Positions 1 through 8,790 of a stretch of DNA of 64,000 bases are shown piece after piece. This DNA is from Nitrosomonas sp. GTDB lineage: Bacteria > Pseudomonadota > Gammaproteobacteria > Burkholderiales > Nitrosomonadaceae. The position numbers and the translations under genes are program-made. The stretch lies in assembly GCA_019745325.1 (NCBI GenBank), contig JAIETK010000018.1, positions 1 to 64,000 on the forward strand, read 5' to 3'. The stretch's first letter is position 1, and each line of letters begins with the position of its first letter. The notes beneath the pieces are model-generated. The model did not search any database and had not been told where the DNA came from. It saw only the letters and a program-made list of their open reading frames with translations.

Positions 1-77
1 TACTTCGAGTCGTACCACAGCGACATGTCATAGCTCGCGCTCGACGCGCTACTCGTTGTGCCATACGTTGTTGCCAT
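1..77 (-). CDS. amoC: Ammonia monooxygenase subunit C, N-terminal fragment (partial)
   Basis: Only the first 25 codons lie in the window; the gene runs off the left edge. The reading frame opens at an ATG (75-77 on the minus strand) preceded by a strong ribosome binding site, GGAGGCAAAT, at 81-90. The peptide begins MATTYGTTSS and contains YDMSLWYDSK, which I recognise from the N-terminus of Nitrosomonas AmoC. AmoC is a membrane subunit of the copper enzyme that oxidises ammonia to hydroxylamine. Whether this copy leads an amoCAB operon or is a stand-alone amoC cannot be seen. The identification rests on remembered family sequence and a short stretch, but the match is specific. Confidence 0.82.
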   Translation of the reverse strand, partial: MATTYGTTSSASSASYDMSLWYDSK

Positions 78-342
78 TTTATTTGCCTCCTATTAATAAA
101 TGGTTAGAGATGTTTTGCAAGGAAAAATTATTCCTTGTTTAACACATGGTTTTAGACAGGCTTTCATTTAGCGAAAGTTCCCGTTTATTCATCAAAACGA
201 CTGTGCAATGAGCGGTTAATTATTGTTATGACGCCCAGCAATGGATATTTTAAAAATTAATAGTCTTTATTTCAAGTGGTTAAGTGACATTTATTGCGGG
301 CCAACCATGGAGAGGTGTCACATTTATGCAATAAAAATGTAA

Positions 343-376
343 CTGTCATAAATCTGTAACATTGCTACTTTATAAC
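343..376 (+). promoter_or_regulatory. Pho box and -10 element of the porin promoter
   Basis: CTGTCAT-AAAT-CTGTAAC at 343-360 has the 7-4-7 layout of the PhoB binding site (consensus CTGTCATAAAWCTGTCAY). A -10-like TATAAC at 371-376 follows 10 bp later, the spacing expected when PhoB replaces a -35 element. The porin starts at 424. The rest of 78-423 is the divergent spacer between amoC and the porin, and I see no gene in it. Confidence 0.78.
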
Positions 377-423
377 GCTCGTCATCTTTATCGATTGAAT
401 TTTTAACCACGGATCAGAGACTG

Positions 424-2157
424 ATGATGAAACTAAATAGATTTATCTTGATGGCGATCGTTGCAGTTAATCTAGGCATGTTATCCAATGCGTATGCTTT
501 GGATCTATATGTTGATACGACAACCAAGCAGATTTATGCGGAACCGGGGCCAGGGCGTGTGCATATGGGGACATTTGTGAAAGCCGAGAGCGCGCCAGCC
601 AAAAACGAACCACCTAAAGTCGTGGAAGCGCCATTAAAAACACCGGCAGACTCTGGACAATTGGCTGAAAATCAATCCGAGGAAATGAAAAAAAGAAGAT
701 CTGCGGAACGTCTTGCCAGAATTTCCGAAAAGGCGGAAAAGGCCCGGTTTGTCAATCAAGTGTCCTTGCTTGAAGAACGCATGAAAGAAGTAGAAAAAAT
801 TCATGGCACTTTTGACGATCGTGGTTTGCATTGGGCAACCAAGGACGGCAATTTTTCTATGTCGCTCAATGGCCGTATTCAACCGGCTTCGCAGTACAAT
901 TTTGAGAATGATCCAAATCCGGCATTTGGTGCCAACACTGCAAACGAATTAAACAGCGGCATGAATATCCGCCGGGCGCGTTTAGGGGTTGAAGGTACTT
1001 TTTTCAAAGTATGGGATTATAAATTTGAGTACGATTTCAGCCGCGGTAACGGATCGGTCGGATCGGGAATTACCGATGCTTTTGTGCGTTTGAATCATAC
1101 CGATGCACTGTCTTATAAACTGGGTTCGTTCAAAGAGCCGTTCAGTTTGGAAGAAGCGGCCAGTAACCGCTATCTGACTTTTATCGAACGGCATATGTCG
1201 GTTAACTCCTTCGTCGATAACCCGAATACCTATAAAACCGGTATTGGTGCCAATTATGCGGTTAGAAGGTGGCAAACCGGGATCGCGTTTCAAACGGAAC
1301 CGATCGGTTCATGGTCTTCGGCTTCGACATCGGTCAATGCCAACGGTAACCAGAACCGTAATAACGGCTCGGGCGATACCGGCTGGCAAGGCATCGGCCG
1401 GATCAGCGGCAGGCCATGGATGGAAGACGATACCAAATTCCTGCATCTCGGTATTTCGGCTGGCCACACGAATGTCAATACGCAATATCGCGCCGATGGC
1501 ACGATGGTTGGTGAGGGGCAAATCGGCGGCGGGGGGGGTATGTCGTTCTTCGCGTTTCCGGGAACCAACGTCGACCGGACCAATATCTTGAATACCGGTA
1601 ATTTAAGCACCGGCGCGCTGGGTAATCCCAATCGTCGCGAGGTCACCAGCTACGACCGCTTTGGCGCAGAGTCCTGGTTTGTGTACGGCCCATTGTCGTT
1701 GCAAGGTGAATATTTGCGTACCAATATCAATGGTGTCGGTTACGATAATGAGCATCTGACGGGATATTACGGTTTTGCAAGTTACTTCCTGACCGGTGAA
1801 TCTAAAGCGTATCATGTCAGAAACGGCGCAGCGAACCGGATTAAACCGAACCGTCCATTCCAGTTTAACGGATCGGGCTGGGGTGCTTGGGAAATCGCGG
1901 CCGGTTACGATTACATCGATATGAATTCGGGTGTCATTGCGGGCGGTAAAGCGGATATGGTTAGATTCGGTTTAAATTGGTATCCGCATTCGAACGTTAA
2001 ATTCCAGGCGAACGTGATACATGTCCTCGATATCAATACCGCCAGGACGCCGATTACCAATACCGATGGTTACTCCGGTGGCGCCGGCGCCCGTACCAAT
2101 GGCTGGAACAATGGCGACTTGAGCGCTTTCCTGACCCAATGGACCATCGACTTTTAG
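424..2157 (+). CDS. Phosphate-selective porin O/P family outer membrane protein
   Basis: The product has 577 residues with a signal peptide ending near NAYA (about residue 25). A short DUF4124-like stretch (LYVDTTTKQIYAEPG) follows, then a charged coiled coil (about 80-125) and a beta-barrel domain of the OprO/OprP type, starting around SLNGRIQPASQYNF. The C-terminus ends in phenylalanine (WTIDF), as outer membrane proteins do. It should form an anion channel for phosphate or polyphosphate in the outer membrane. The Pho box upstream and the PstS-like gene downstream support a phosphate-starvation role. Translation may begin at 424 or 427; there is no strong Shine-Dalgarno sequence. The exact ion selectivity is inferred. 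Confidence 0.88.
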   Translation: MMKLNRFILMAIVAVNLGMLSNAYALDLYVDTTTKQIYAEPGPGRVHMGTFVKAESAPAKNEPPKVVEAPLKTPADSGQLAENQSEEMKKRRSAERLARISEKAEKARFVNQVSLLEERMKEVEKIHGTFDDRGLHWATKDGNFSMSLNGRIQPASQYNFENDPNPAFGANTANELNSGMNIRRARLGVEGTFFKVWDYKFEYDFSRGNGSVGSGITDAFVRLNHTDALSYKLGSFKEPFSLEEAASNRYLTFIERHMSVNSFVDNPNTYKTGIGANYAVRRWQTGIAFQTEPIGSWSSASTSVNANGNQNRNNGSGDTGWQGIGRISGRPWMEDDTKFLHLGISAGHTNVNTQYRADGTMVGEGQIGGGGGMSFFAFPGTNVDRTNILNTGNLSTGALGNPNRREVTSYDRFGAESWFVYGPLSLQGEYLRTNINGVGYDNEHLTGYYGFASYFLTGESKAYHVRNGAANRIKPNRPFQFNGSGWGAWEIAAGYDYIDMNSGVIAGGKADMVRFGLNWYPHSNVKFQANVIHVLDINTARTPITNTDGYSGGAGARTNGWNNGDLSAFLTQWTIDF

Positions 2158-2207
2158 TTGAAAGTATTTTGGGTGCGAATAGCAATCCTAATAAACGGGA
2201 GTACGAA

Positions 2208-3233
2208 ATGCCAAAATCATGCAATGTTAAGGTATTAATTTCTTTATTCTTATTGAGTGTCTGGATCAGCGCTGCCGGAGCCGTAAACGCACAGTCAGTG
2301 GTTAAAATCGACGGTTCCAGTACTGTTTATCCGATTACTCAAGCGGTGGCCGACCAGTTTCAGGAAGTCAAGCAGGGGGCAATTCAGGTGACGATTGCTG
2401 TTTCCGGCAGTGGTGGCGGTTTCCGGAAGTTTTGCCGGGGAGATATCGACATTGTCAATGCCTCCCGCCCGATCCTGAAAAATGAAATGAAAGAATGCAA
2501 AAATGCCGGGGTGCAATATGTGGAAATACCAGTGGCGTTCGATGCGCTGACGGTAGCGATCCATTCCGGCAATACTTGGAGCAAGACCATGACGGTTGCG
2601 CAGTTGAGGAAACTCTGGGAACCGGCAGCCGAAGGTAAAATCACCCACTGGAATCAGATTAATTCGATATGGCCGGCAGAAGCAATCAAGCTGTTCGGTC
2701 CCGCGAGAGATTCCGGTACTTACGATTATTTTACCGAAGCAATTACTGGAAAAGCGAAGTCAAGCCGTACAGATTTCACCAGATCCGATGATGACACCAG
2801 CTTGGTGCAAGCGGTAGCCGGTGATAAAAACGGCTTGGGTTTTCTCGGGTTTGCGTATTACATCGAAAATCAGGATAAGGTCGCTGCAGTGGCGATTGAC
2901 AACGGTACTGATCAGGGAGCGGTTCTGCCATCCGTAGAATCTGTTGAAGACGGCAGTTATCAGCCGTTATCCAGACCCATGTTTATCTATGTCAGCCTCA
3001 AAGGTGCCGGGAAACCGGAAGTAAAGGAATTCGTCGAGTTTTATCTGAAAAATGCCTTGCTATTGGTAAAGGAAACCCACTTTTTTCCATTGCCGCCACG
3101 AGCCTATACAACCATGCTGGGGCATTTCAATAAAAAAAGAGCGGGTACGGTTTTCAATGGCGTGCCGGTGATTGGCTTGACGATTGACGAATTGATCCGC
3201 CGGGAGGAGCGCTTGCAATATGAAAATTATTAG
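2208..3233 (+). CDS. PstS-family phosphate ABC transporter substrate-binding protein
   Basis: This is a periplasmic binding protein of 341 residues. I place the start at 2208 because a good ribosome binding site (CGGGAG, 2196-2201) precedes it and a signal peptide follows (to about NAQS). An earlier in-frame start at 2139 would overlap the porin. Phosphate-binding family motifs are visible: IDGSSTVYPIT at the N-terminus, GSGGGFRKFCRGD, VNASRPI and FGPARDSGTYDYF. The gene lies 50 bp after the porin, probably in the same Pho-controlled transcript, and a terminator follows at about 3442. No pstCAB permease or ATPase genes are adjacent, so it may feed a distant Pst system or act as a phosphate sensor. 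Confidence 0.87.
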   Translation: MPKSCNVKVLISLFLLSVWISAAGAVNAQSVVKIDGSSTVYPITQAVADQFQEVKQGAIQVTIAVSGSGGGFRKFCRGDIDIVNASRPILKNEMKECKNAGVQYVEIPVAFDALTVAIHSGNTWSKTMTVAQLRKLWEPAAEGKITHWNQINSIWPAEAIKLFGPARDSGTYDYFTEAITGKAKSSRTDFTRSDDDTSLVQAVAGDKNGLGFLGFAYYIENQDKVAAVAIDNGTDQGAVLPSVESVEDGSYQPLSRPMFIYVSLKGAGKPEVKEFVEFYLKNALLLVKETHFFPLPPRAYTTMLGHFNKKRAGTVFNGVPVIGLTIDELIRREERLQYENY

Positions 3234-3234
3234 G

Positions 3235-3376
3235 GAAGCGCTGATTAATTCAACGGACGTGATGAAGGGCGAGGCGCACGGAACGCAACAACCGAGACCT
3301 ATCAATCTGATAGGCGAGGGAGTGAGTACCGCGCAACGAAGCAATTCGCTCGTGCAGTCAATTAATCAGCGTTTTC
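3235..3376. repeat. Miniature inverted-repeat element
   Basis: A segment of about 142 bp has ends that are imperfect inverted repeats. The left arm is GAAGCGCTGATTAATT (3235-3250) and the right arm, read on the opposite strand, is GAAAACGCTGATTAATT (3360-3376); CGCTGATTAATT is shared exactly. A smaller palindrome, CCTATCA-atc-TGATAGG, lies inside at 3299-3315. No coding frame is supported. The layout fits a MITE or IS-derived solo element inserted just after the pstS-like stop codon. Confidence 0.55.
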
Positions 3377-3441
3377 TTAGCTTGGAGAATTCATAGCATT
3401 CCTGCTAAAAGCGGTCTTTATGCGGTTACAGTACGGAAGCG

Positions 3442-3490
3442 GGCAAAAAATGCGGAACGAGTACGCGTCGCATTTTTTGCCTGTTTTTTT
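3442..3490 (+). terminator. Rho-independent terminator after the porin-pstS unit
   Basis: GGCAAAAAATGCG (3442-3454) pairs with CGCATTTTTTGCC (3469-3481), giving a 13-bp stem. A run of seven T follows from 3483. It closes the porin/binding-protein transcript. The remaining bases to 3607 hold no recognised gene. Confidence 0.8.
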
Positions 3491-3607
3491 CTGACATCGG
3501 TTTGCGCTTCATTAATGTTTTTTCAAAATGCCGCGGCATTCATTTATGATATGGATTGTTCCCCGTAATTAAATGACGCCATCGCGCTTTCGATAATCAA
3601 TCAGATC

Positions 3608-5119
3608 ATGTCTTTCAGCCCAATCATTCTGTGGACAGATGCACTTGTCTATTTGTTTGTCTTAACAGTATTCTTTTGGGTTTGGTATGTGCGCCGGAAC
3701 GAGCATCTGCTAATGCCATGGAAGCGTGTAGGGCATAGCGCCAGCGGAATGTCGGCACTGACGGTGCTGCTTTTTTTTCTGTTGGCCGGTTTGCTGGACA
3801 CCGTGCATTTCCGCCCGGCACTCGACCATAAGAGTCCGAGTGGCGAAACGATTTACAGCGTCGAAGTATTGAGTCTGCTGGATTTAATTTTAACGCCGTT
3901 GCGCACCAATGTTGAGAAAACCTATTCCGCGCCGCTGGCAACCCATTTGTACGCGAAGGAGACGATCGAATCACCGGATGGCGGGCAAGTGCGGGCCTTC
4001 GCCCGGCTGGAATTTGGCGGTTCGCATTTGCAGGATCCCGAGAAAGAGTATTTTCCGGATATTCTTGGAAGAATCTTTAAAGGCCTGGCATACGGTTTTC
4101 TGGTGTGGCTTGGCATGGCAATTTGCTTAATTTCGTATCTGTCGCGCCGCCATCAACAAAATTTCCTTCAAAGTATGTCCGCGATCTGGCGGCGAACCAG
4201 CGAAATTCCATGGTACGCGATCCTGATCACGTTATTGATTTTGCTATTGCTGATCGGTTCCAGTGCAATGCTGGCGGCGCACTATCATGTGTTGGGTACC
4301 GATAAAGTCGGCCAGGATGTTTTGTATCAATCGCTTAAAAGCATCCGCGTTGCATTGGTGATTGGAACATTGACCACGCTGATCATGCTGCCGTTTGCTT
4401 TGCTGCTGGGGATCATGGCCGGGTATTTCCGGGGTTGGATCGACGATGTGATTCAGTATATCTATACCACGTTGAACTCGATTCCCAGCGTGCTGTTAAT
4501 TGCGGCGGCGGTGCTGATGATGCAGGTGTATATCGAAACGCATGCGGAATTATTTGAAACCATTGCATCACGCGCCGATTTACGGTTGTTGTTTTTGTGC
4601 ATGATTCTTGGTGTGACCAGTTGGACGAGCTTGTGCCGCTTGTTGCGCGGGGAAGCGCTTAAATTACGCGAACTGGAATACATTCAGGCGGCGCATGCGT
4701 TCGGGGTCTCGCATTGGCGCATCATCAGCCGCCATATCTTGCCGAATGTGATGCACATTGTGCTAATTGCAACCGTCATGGATTTCAGTGGATTGGTGCT
4801 GGCCGAGGCAGTATTGTCCTATGTTGGTGTCGGTGTCGATCCTTCGATGATCAGCTTTGGCACCATGATTAATGCCGCGCGTCTGGAGATGGCCCGTGAA
4901 CCGATGGTGTGGTGGGCTTTGCTGGCAGCGTTCGGCTTTATGTTTACGCTGGTGTTGAGCGCCAATCTGTTTGCCGATGCGGTGCAAAACGCGCTGGATC
5001 CGCGTACCCGGACGCTGAAATTAAGCAGTCGTTTTTTTCAACGGTATGGAAAAGATGAGATTTCTCCAAACAAGACTTCCGGCTCCATGACTCCGGCAGG
5101 TTCATCCAATTCGAAATGA
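3608..5119 (+). CDS. Oligopeptide-type ABC transporter permease (OppC/DppC/YejE family)
   Basis: A 503-residue membrane protein, longer than typical OppC (about 300) because of an extended N-terminal part. Two membrane segments occur near residues 10-30 and 45-65, a periplasmic stretch follows, and another helix lies near 160. The binding-protein-dependent permease core occupies roughly residues 200-480. The loop that contacts the ATPase is visible (EALKLRELEYIQAAHAFGVS), followed by HWRIISRHILPN. It should form half of the channel of a peptide or microcin-type importer in the inner membrane. The stop codon overlaps the start of the ATPase gene by 4 bp. The partner permease of the OppB type is absent nearby. 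No clear Shine-Dalgarno sequence precedes the start. Confidence 0.87.
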   Translation: MSFSPIILWTDALVYLFVLTVFFWVWYVRRNEHLLMPWKRVGHSASGMSALTVLLFFLLAGLLDTVHFRPALDHKSPSGETIYSVEVLSLLDLILTPLRTNVEKTYSAPLATHLYAKETIESPDGGQVRAFARLEFGGSHLQDPEKEYFPDILGRIFKGLAYGFLVWLGMAICLISYLSRRHQQNFLQSMSAIWRRTSEIPWYAILITLLILLLLIGSSAMLAAHYHVLGTDKVGQDVLYQSLKSIRVALVIGTLTTLIMLPFALLLGIMAGYFRGWIDDVIQYIYTTLNSIPSVLLIAAAVLMMQVYIETHAELFETIASRADLRLLFLCMILGVTSWTSLCRLLRGEALKLRELEYIQAAHAFGVSHWRIISRHILPNVMHIVLIATVMDFSGLVLAEAVLSYVGVGVDPSMISFGTMINAARLEMAREPMVWWALLAAFGFMFTLVLSANLFADAVQNALDPRTRTLKLSSRFFQRYGKDEISPNKTSGSMTPAGSSNSK

Positions 5120-7167
5120 AAACTTTGCTGGAAATAGACGATCTGGCAACGATATTGCATACCGGCAGTTTGCCAGTCCGGGCGGTCGATGGCTTGTCGT
5201 TGAATATTTTGCAAGGAGAGACATTCGCACTGTTAGGTGAATCCGGCTGCGGCAAGTCGATGACGGCTCTGTCGGTTATGCGGTTGCTGCCGGATGTGGG
5301 GGAAATCGCCGCCGGACAGATCAGAATGCATGGCGTGGATCTTTTGCAATTGCCCGAGGCGGCTATGCGCAAGGTTCGTGGTAAGCAGATCGGCATGATT
5401 TTTCAAGAACCCATGCTGAGCCTGAACCCGGTGTTGACGATCGCCGAGCAAATTGGAGAAGTATTAGAACAGCATCTGAATCTGGCGCCGGCGGCGATGC
5501 AGGCGCGTATTCAAGAATTGCTCGAGCAAGTCGGTATTCCGGATGCGCAACGGCGCATGCACGAATATCCGTTTCAATTTTCCGGAGGCATGAAGCAGCG
5601 CGTTATGATCGCGATGGCGTTAGCCGGTGAGCCGGAGCTGTTGATCGCCGATGAACCGACCACTGCCCTGGATGTTACGATTCAGGCACAAGTGCTGGAT
5701 TTGATGCGGCATATCCAGCAACACACGAGCATGGCAATATTGTTGATTACCCATGATTTGGGGGTGGTGGCGGAAATGGCGCAACGCGTGGCGGTGATGT
5801 ATGCTGGAGAAATCGTTGAACTGGCACCCCGCTCGGCTTTCTTTCAGCAACCGGCGCATCCCTACTCGCAGCAATTATTTGCTTCGCTACCGGGTAAACA
5901 TAAACGCGATCAAGCGTTGACGGTAATGAACGGCGTTGTGCCGTCGTTATCTCAGCAATTCAGCGGTTGCCGTTTTGCCGACCGATGCAATCAAGTAATG
6001 GCGATTTGCCGTGAGGCGGTTCCACAATGGCATCAGCTCGATGATGCGCATCAAGTTCGTTGTCATTTGTATCAATCCGGTGTGAACCACGCTCTATCAG
6101 TAACCAGTGTGAGTTCACCAGAGGTTACGCTGCATACCGAAACAAATCGAACGGAACAAGTGTTATTGCAAGTGGCGGATCTCAAAGTGCATTTCCCGGT
6201 TCACAAAGGCTTGTTCAAACGGGTGGTCGGGCATATTAAAGCGGTTGATGGCGTGTCGTTTCAAATCGCCGCCGGGAAAACGCTGGCATTGGTCGGGGAA
6301 TCCGGTTGCGGTAAAACTACCATAGGCAAAAGTATTTTGCAGTTGATTCAACCCACTGCGGGAAGTGTGCGGTTCAAAGGGCAAGAATTGACAGGCTTGA
6401 AACGGAGCCAGTTAAAACCGGTGCGTTCGCAGTTCCAGATTATTTTCCAGGATCCCTATTCGTCATTGAATCCGCGCATGCGTATCAAGGAAATCTTGCA
6501 AGAAGGCATGAGCGCGTTGAAGGTTGGTGCCGTCAGCCCGCCAGCGAATGCCGGTGGTTTACAGGACAATTCAAGCGAGCTGGAAATCGATTCGTTATTG
6601 CAACGAGTCGGATTGCCTGCTGAGGTAAAATGGCGTTATCCGCACGAATTTTCCGGTGGTCAGCGTCAGCGCATTGCCATTGCGCGTGCTTTGGCAGTGA
6701 ATCCAAAACTATTGATTTGCGATGAACCGACCAGCGCTCTGGATGTTTCGGTGCAGGCGCAAATTCTGAATTTGTTAAAAACGCTGCAAAATAACTTGGG
6801 GCTTGCTTTTTTGTTTATTACCCACAATATCGCTGTTGTAGAATATTTGGCGGATGAGGTTGCTGTCATGTATCTTGGACGGATCGTTGAGCGTGGGCTG
6901 ATCGATGAGGTAATGGGAAGTCCCAGGCACCCCTATACTCAAGCATTGTTATCGTCGGTGCCGCGGATCGCAGCAGACACGGATCGGCAATTTGTTCCGT
7001 TAAAAGGCGATTTGCCATCACCGGCTGCGCCCCCGGCTGGCTGTCATTTTCATCCGCGTTGCGCGCAGGCGATGGCGGTATGCCGGGAGCGTTATCCGTC
7101 GGCCAGCTCATTCAGTGCAACGCATTCCACACACTGCTTTCTTTATTCACCCGAACAGATTTCTTGA
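5116..7167 (+). CDS. Fused double ABC ATPase for peptide import (YejF/DppD-DppF type)
   Basis: The 683-residue product contains two complete nucleotide-binding domains. The first has Walker A GESGCGKS (residues about 41-48), signature FSGGMKQR and Walker B LLIADEPTTALD. The second has GESGCGKT (about 394-401), signature FSGGQRQR and LLICDEPTSALD. Each ends in the oligopeptide-family C-terminal cysteine region (CRFADRC and CHFHPRC). It energises peptide-type import together with the upstream permease, to which it is translationally coupled through an ATGA overlap. The fused arrangement is that of YejF. The transported substrate is not evident. Confidence 0.92.
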   Translation: MKTLLEIDDLATILHTGSLPVRAVDGLSLNILQGETFALLGESGCGKSMTALSVMRLLPDVGEIAAGQIRMHGVDLLQLPEAAMRKVRGKQIGMIFQEPMLSLNPVLTIAEQIGEVLEQHLNLAPAAMQARIQELLEQVGIPDAQRRMHEYPFQFSGGMKQRVMIAMALAGEPELLIADEPTTALDVTIQAQVLDLMRHIQQHTSMAILLITHDLGVVAEMAQRVAVMYAGEIVELAPRSAFFQQPAHPYSQQLFASLPGKHKRDQALTVMNGVVPSLSQQFSGCRFADRCNQVMAICREAVPQWHQLDDAHQVRCHLYQSGVNHALSVTSVSSPEVTLHTETNRTEQVLLQVADLKVHFPVHKGLFKRVVGHIKAVDGVSFQIAAGKTLALVGESGCGKTTIGKSILQLIQPTAGSVRFKGQELTGLKRSQLKPVRSQFQIIFQDPYSSLNPRMRIKEILQEGMSALKVGAVSPPANAGGLQDNSSELEIDSLLQRVGLPAEVKWRYPHEFSGGQRQRIAIARALAVNPKLLICDEPTSALDVSVQAQILNLLKTLQNNLGLAFLFITHNIAVVEYLADEVAVMYLGRIVERGLIDEVMGSPRHPYTQALLSSVPRIAADTDRQFVPLKGDLPSPAAPPAGCHFHPRCAQAMAVCRERYPSASSFSATHSTHCFLYSPEQIS

Positions 7168-7171
7168 AATT

Positions 7172-8782
7172 ATGAGTATTCAAAACGAAGTGGCGCGCCG
7201 CCGCACATTCGCTATTATTTCACATCCCGACGCCGGGAAAACCACGTTGACTGAGAAGCTGCTGATGTACGCCGGGGCGATTCATATCGCGGGCAGCGTT
7301 AAAGCGCGTAAAGCCAGCCGGCATGCTACATCCGACTGGATGGAGATCGAGAAGCAGCGCGGAATCTCGGTGGCGAGTTCGGTCATGCAGATGGAATACC
7401 GCGATTGTGTCATCAATTTGCTGGATACGCCGGGCCACCAGGATTTCTCGGAAGATACCTACCGCGTATTGACGGCGGTTGACGCCGCGCTGATGGTGAT
7501 CGATGCTGCCAATGGTGTAGAAGCGCAGACTTTGCGGTTGCTGGAGGTGTGCCGCGCCCGCAACACCCCGATCGTGACATTTGTTAACAAAATGGACCGG
7601 GAGGTGCGTGAACCGCTGGATTTGATCGATGAGATCGAGCGTACGCTCGGCATGTCGACAATCCCTTTTACCTGGCCGGTTGGCATGGGAAAGAATTTTC
7701 ACGGCGTGTGCGATTTGAAGAATAACTGCATGCGGGTTTTCCAACCGGGATCCGATCGTGTTGACAGTGATAATGAAGTGATTGCGCAATTCGACGATCC
7801 GCAAATCCGGCAGCGGTTTGGCAGGGATTTGGATGTCGCGTTGCAGGAAATCGATTTAATCAAAGGCGCATCTCCGGTTTTTGATCACGCGGCATTTCTG
7901 GCCGGCGAGCAAACACCGGTTTTCTTTGGCTCGGCGATCAATAACTTCGGCATACGGGAAATCCTCGATGCGCTGGTGGATCTCGCGCCGCCGCCGGAGT
8001 CGCGTAATGCTATTCAGCGGGAAGTGCTGCCGGATGAAAAAAAATTCTCCGGTATGGTATTCAAAATCCAAGCCAATATGAATCTTGCGCATCGCGACCG
8101 TATTGCGTTTGTGCGTGTTTGTTCCGGCCATTTCAAACGCGGCATGAATTTGAGAGTGGCGCGGAACGGCAAGGATATCCGCACCAGCACGGTGGTGTCG
8201 TTTTTGTCGCAACGGCGCGATATTCTCGAAGAAGCCTATCCCGGCGACATTATCGGCATACCGAATCATGGCACGCTGCAATTGGGCGATACATTAACCG
8301 AAGGCGAAATTTTGCAATTTACCGGTTTGCCATTCTTCGCGCCCGAGATTTTCCGTACGGTTGAGATTGCCGACCCGCTACGCAGCAAACAACTCAAGCT
8401 GGGTTTGGCGCAGTTGGGCGAGGAAGGGGCGATCCAGGTTTTCCGTCCGCATCTCGGCAATATGTTGTTGCTCGGGGCGGTCGGCACACTGCAATTTGAA
8501 GTGGTCGCGCACCGTTTGCAGCATGAGTATGGTGTTGCGGCCCGCATTGCTTCCGCCAAGTATCAGTTGGCGCGATGGATTACCTGCGACGATCCGCGCG
8601 AATTGCAACGATTCATTGAAGCCAACGCGCACCGGATTGCGTACGATGCGGTTGATGCGCCGACCTTTCTGGCGTCGTTTGGCGCGGAACTGAGTGTAGC
8701 TCAGGAAAATTGGCCGGCGATCTGTTTCCATAAGTTGCGCGAGCATGCCGGTCTGGTTTTCCAGAACCACTTGAACGGATAA
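7172..8782 (+). CDS. prfC: Peptide chain release factor 3
   Basis: A translational GTPase of 536 residues, close to the usual RF3 length (about 529). GTPase motifs are clear: G1 SHPDAGKTTLTEKL, G3 DTPGHQDFSEDTYR and G4 NKMDRE. RF3 frees RF1 or RF2 from the ribosome after peptide release. The start at 7172 gives the canonical MSIQNEVARRRTFAI N-terminus. A longer frame from 7115 would overlap the ATPase gene and is unlikely. The gene begins 4 bp after the upstream stop, so it may be cotranscribed with the transporter. Confidence 0.95.
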   Translation: MSIQNEVARRRTFAIISHPDAGKTTLTEKLLMYAGAIHIAGSVKARKASRHATSDWMEIEKQRGISVASSVMQMEYRDCVINLLDTPGHQDFSEDTYRVLTAVDAALMVIDAANGVEAQTLRLLEVCRARNTPIVTFVNKMDREVREPLDLIDEIERTLGMSTIPFTWPVGMGKNFHGVCDLKNNCMRVFQPGSDRVDSDNEVIAQFDDPQIRQRFGRDLDVALQEIDLIKGASPVFDHAAFLAGEQTPVFFGSAINNFGIREILDALVDLAPPPESRNAIQREVLPDEKKFSGMVFKIQANMNLAHRDRIAFVRVCSGHFKRGMNLRVARNGKDIRTSTVVSFLSQRRDILEEAYPGDIIGIPNHGTLQLGDTLTEGEILQFTGLPFFAPEIFRTVEIADPLRSKQLKLGLAQLGEEGAIQVFRPHLGNMLLLGAVGTLQFEVVAHRLQHEYGVAARIASAKYQLARWITCDDPRELQRFIEANAHRIAYDAVDAPTFLASFGAELSVAQENWPAICFHKLREHAGLVFQNHLNG

Positions 8783-8790
8783 CGCGAACC

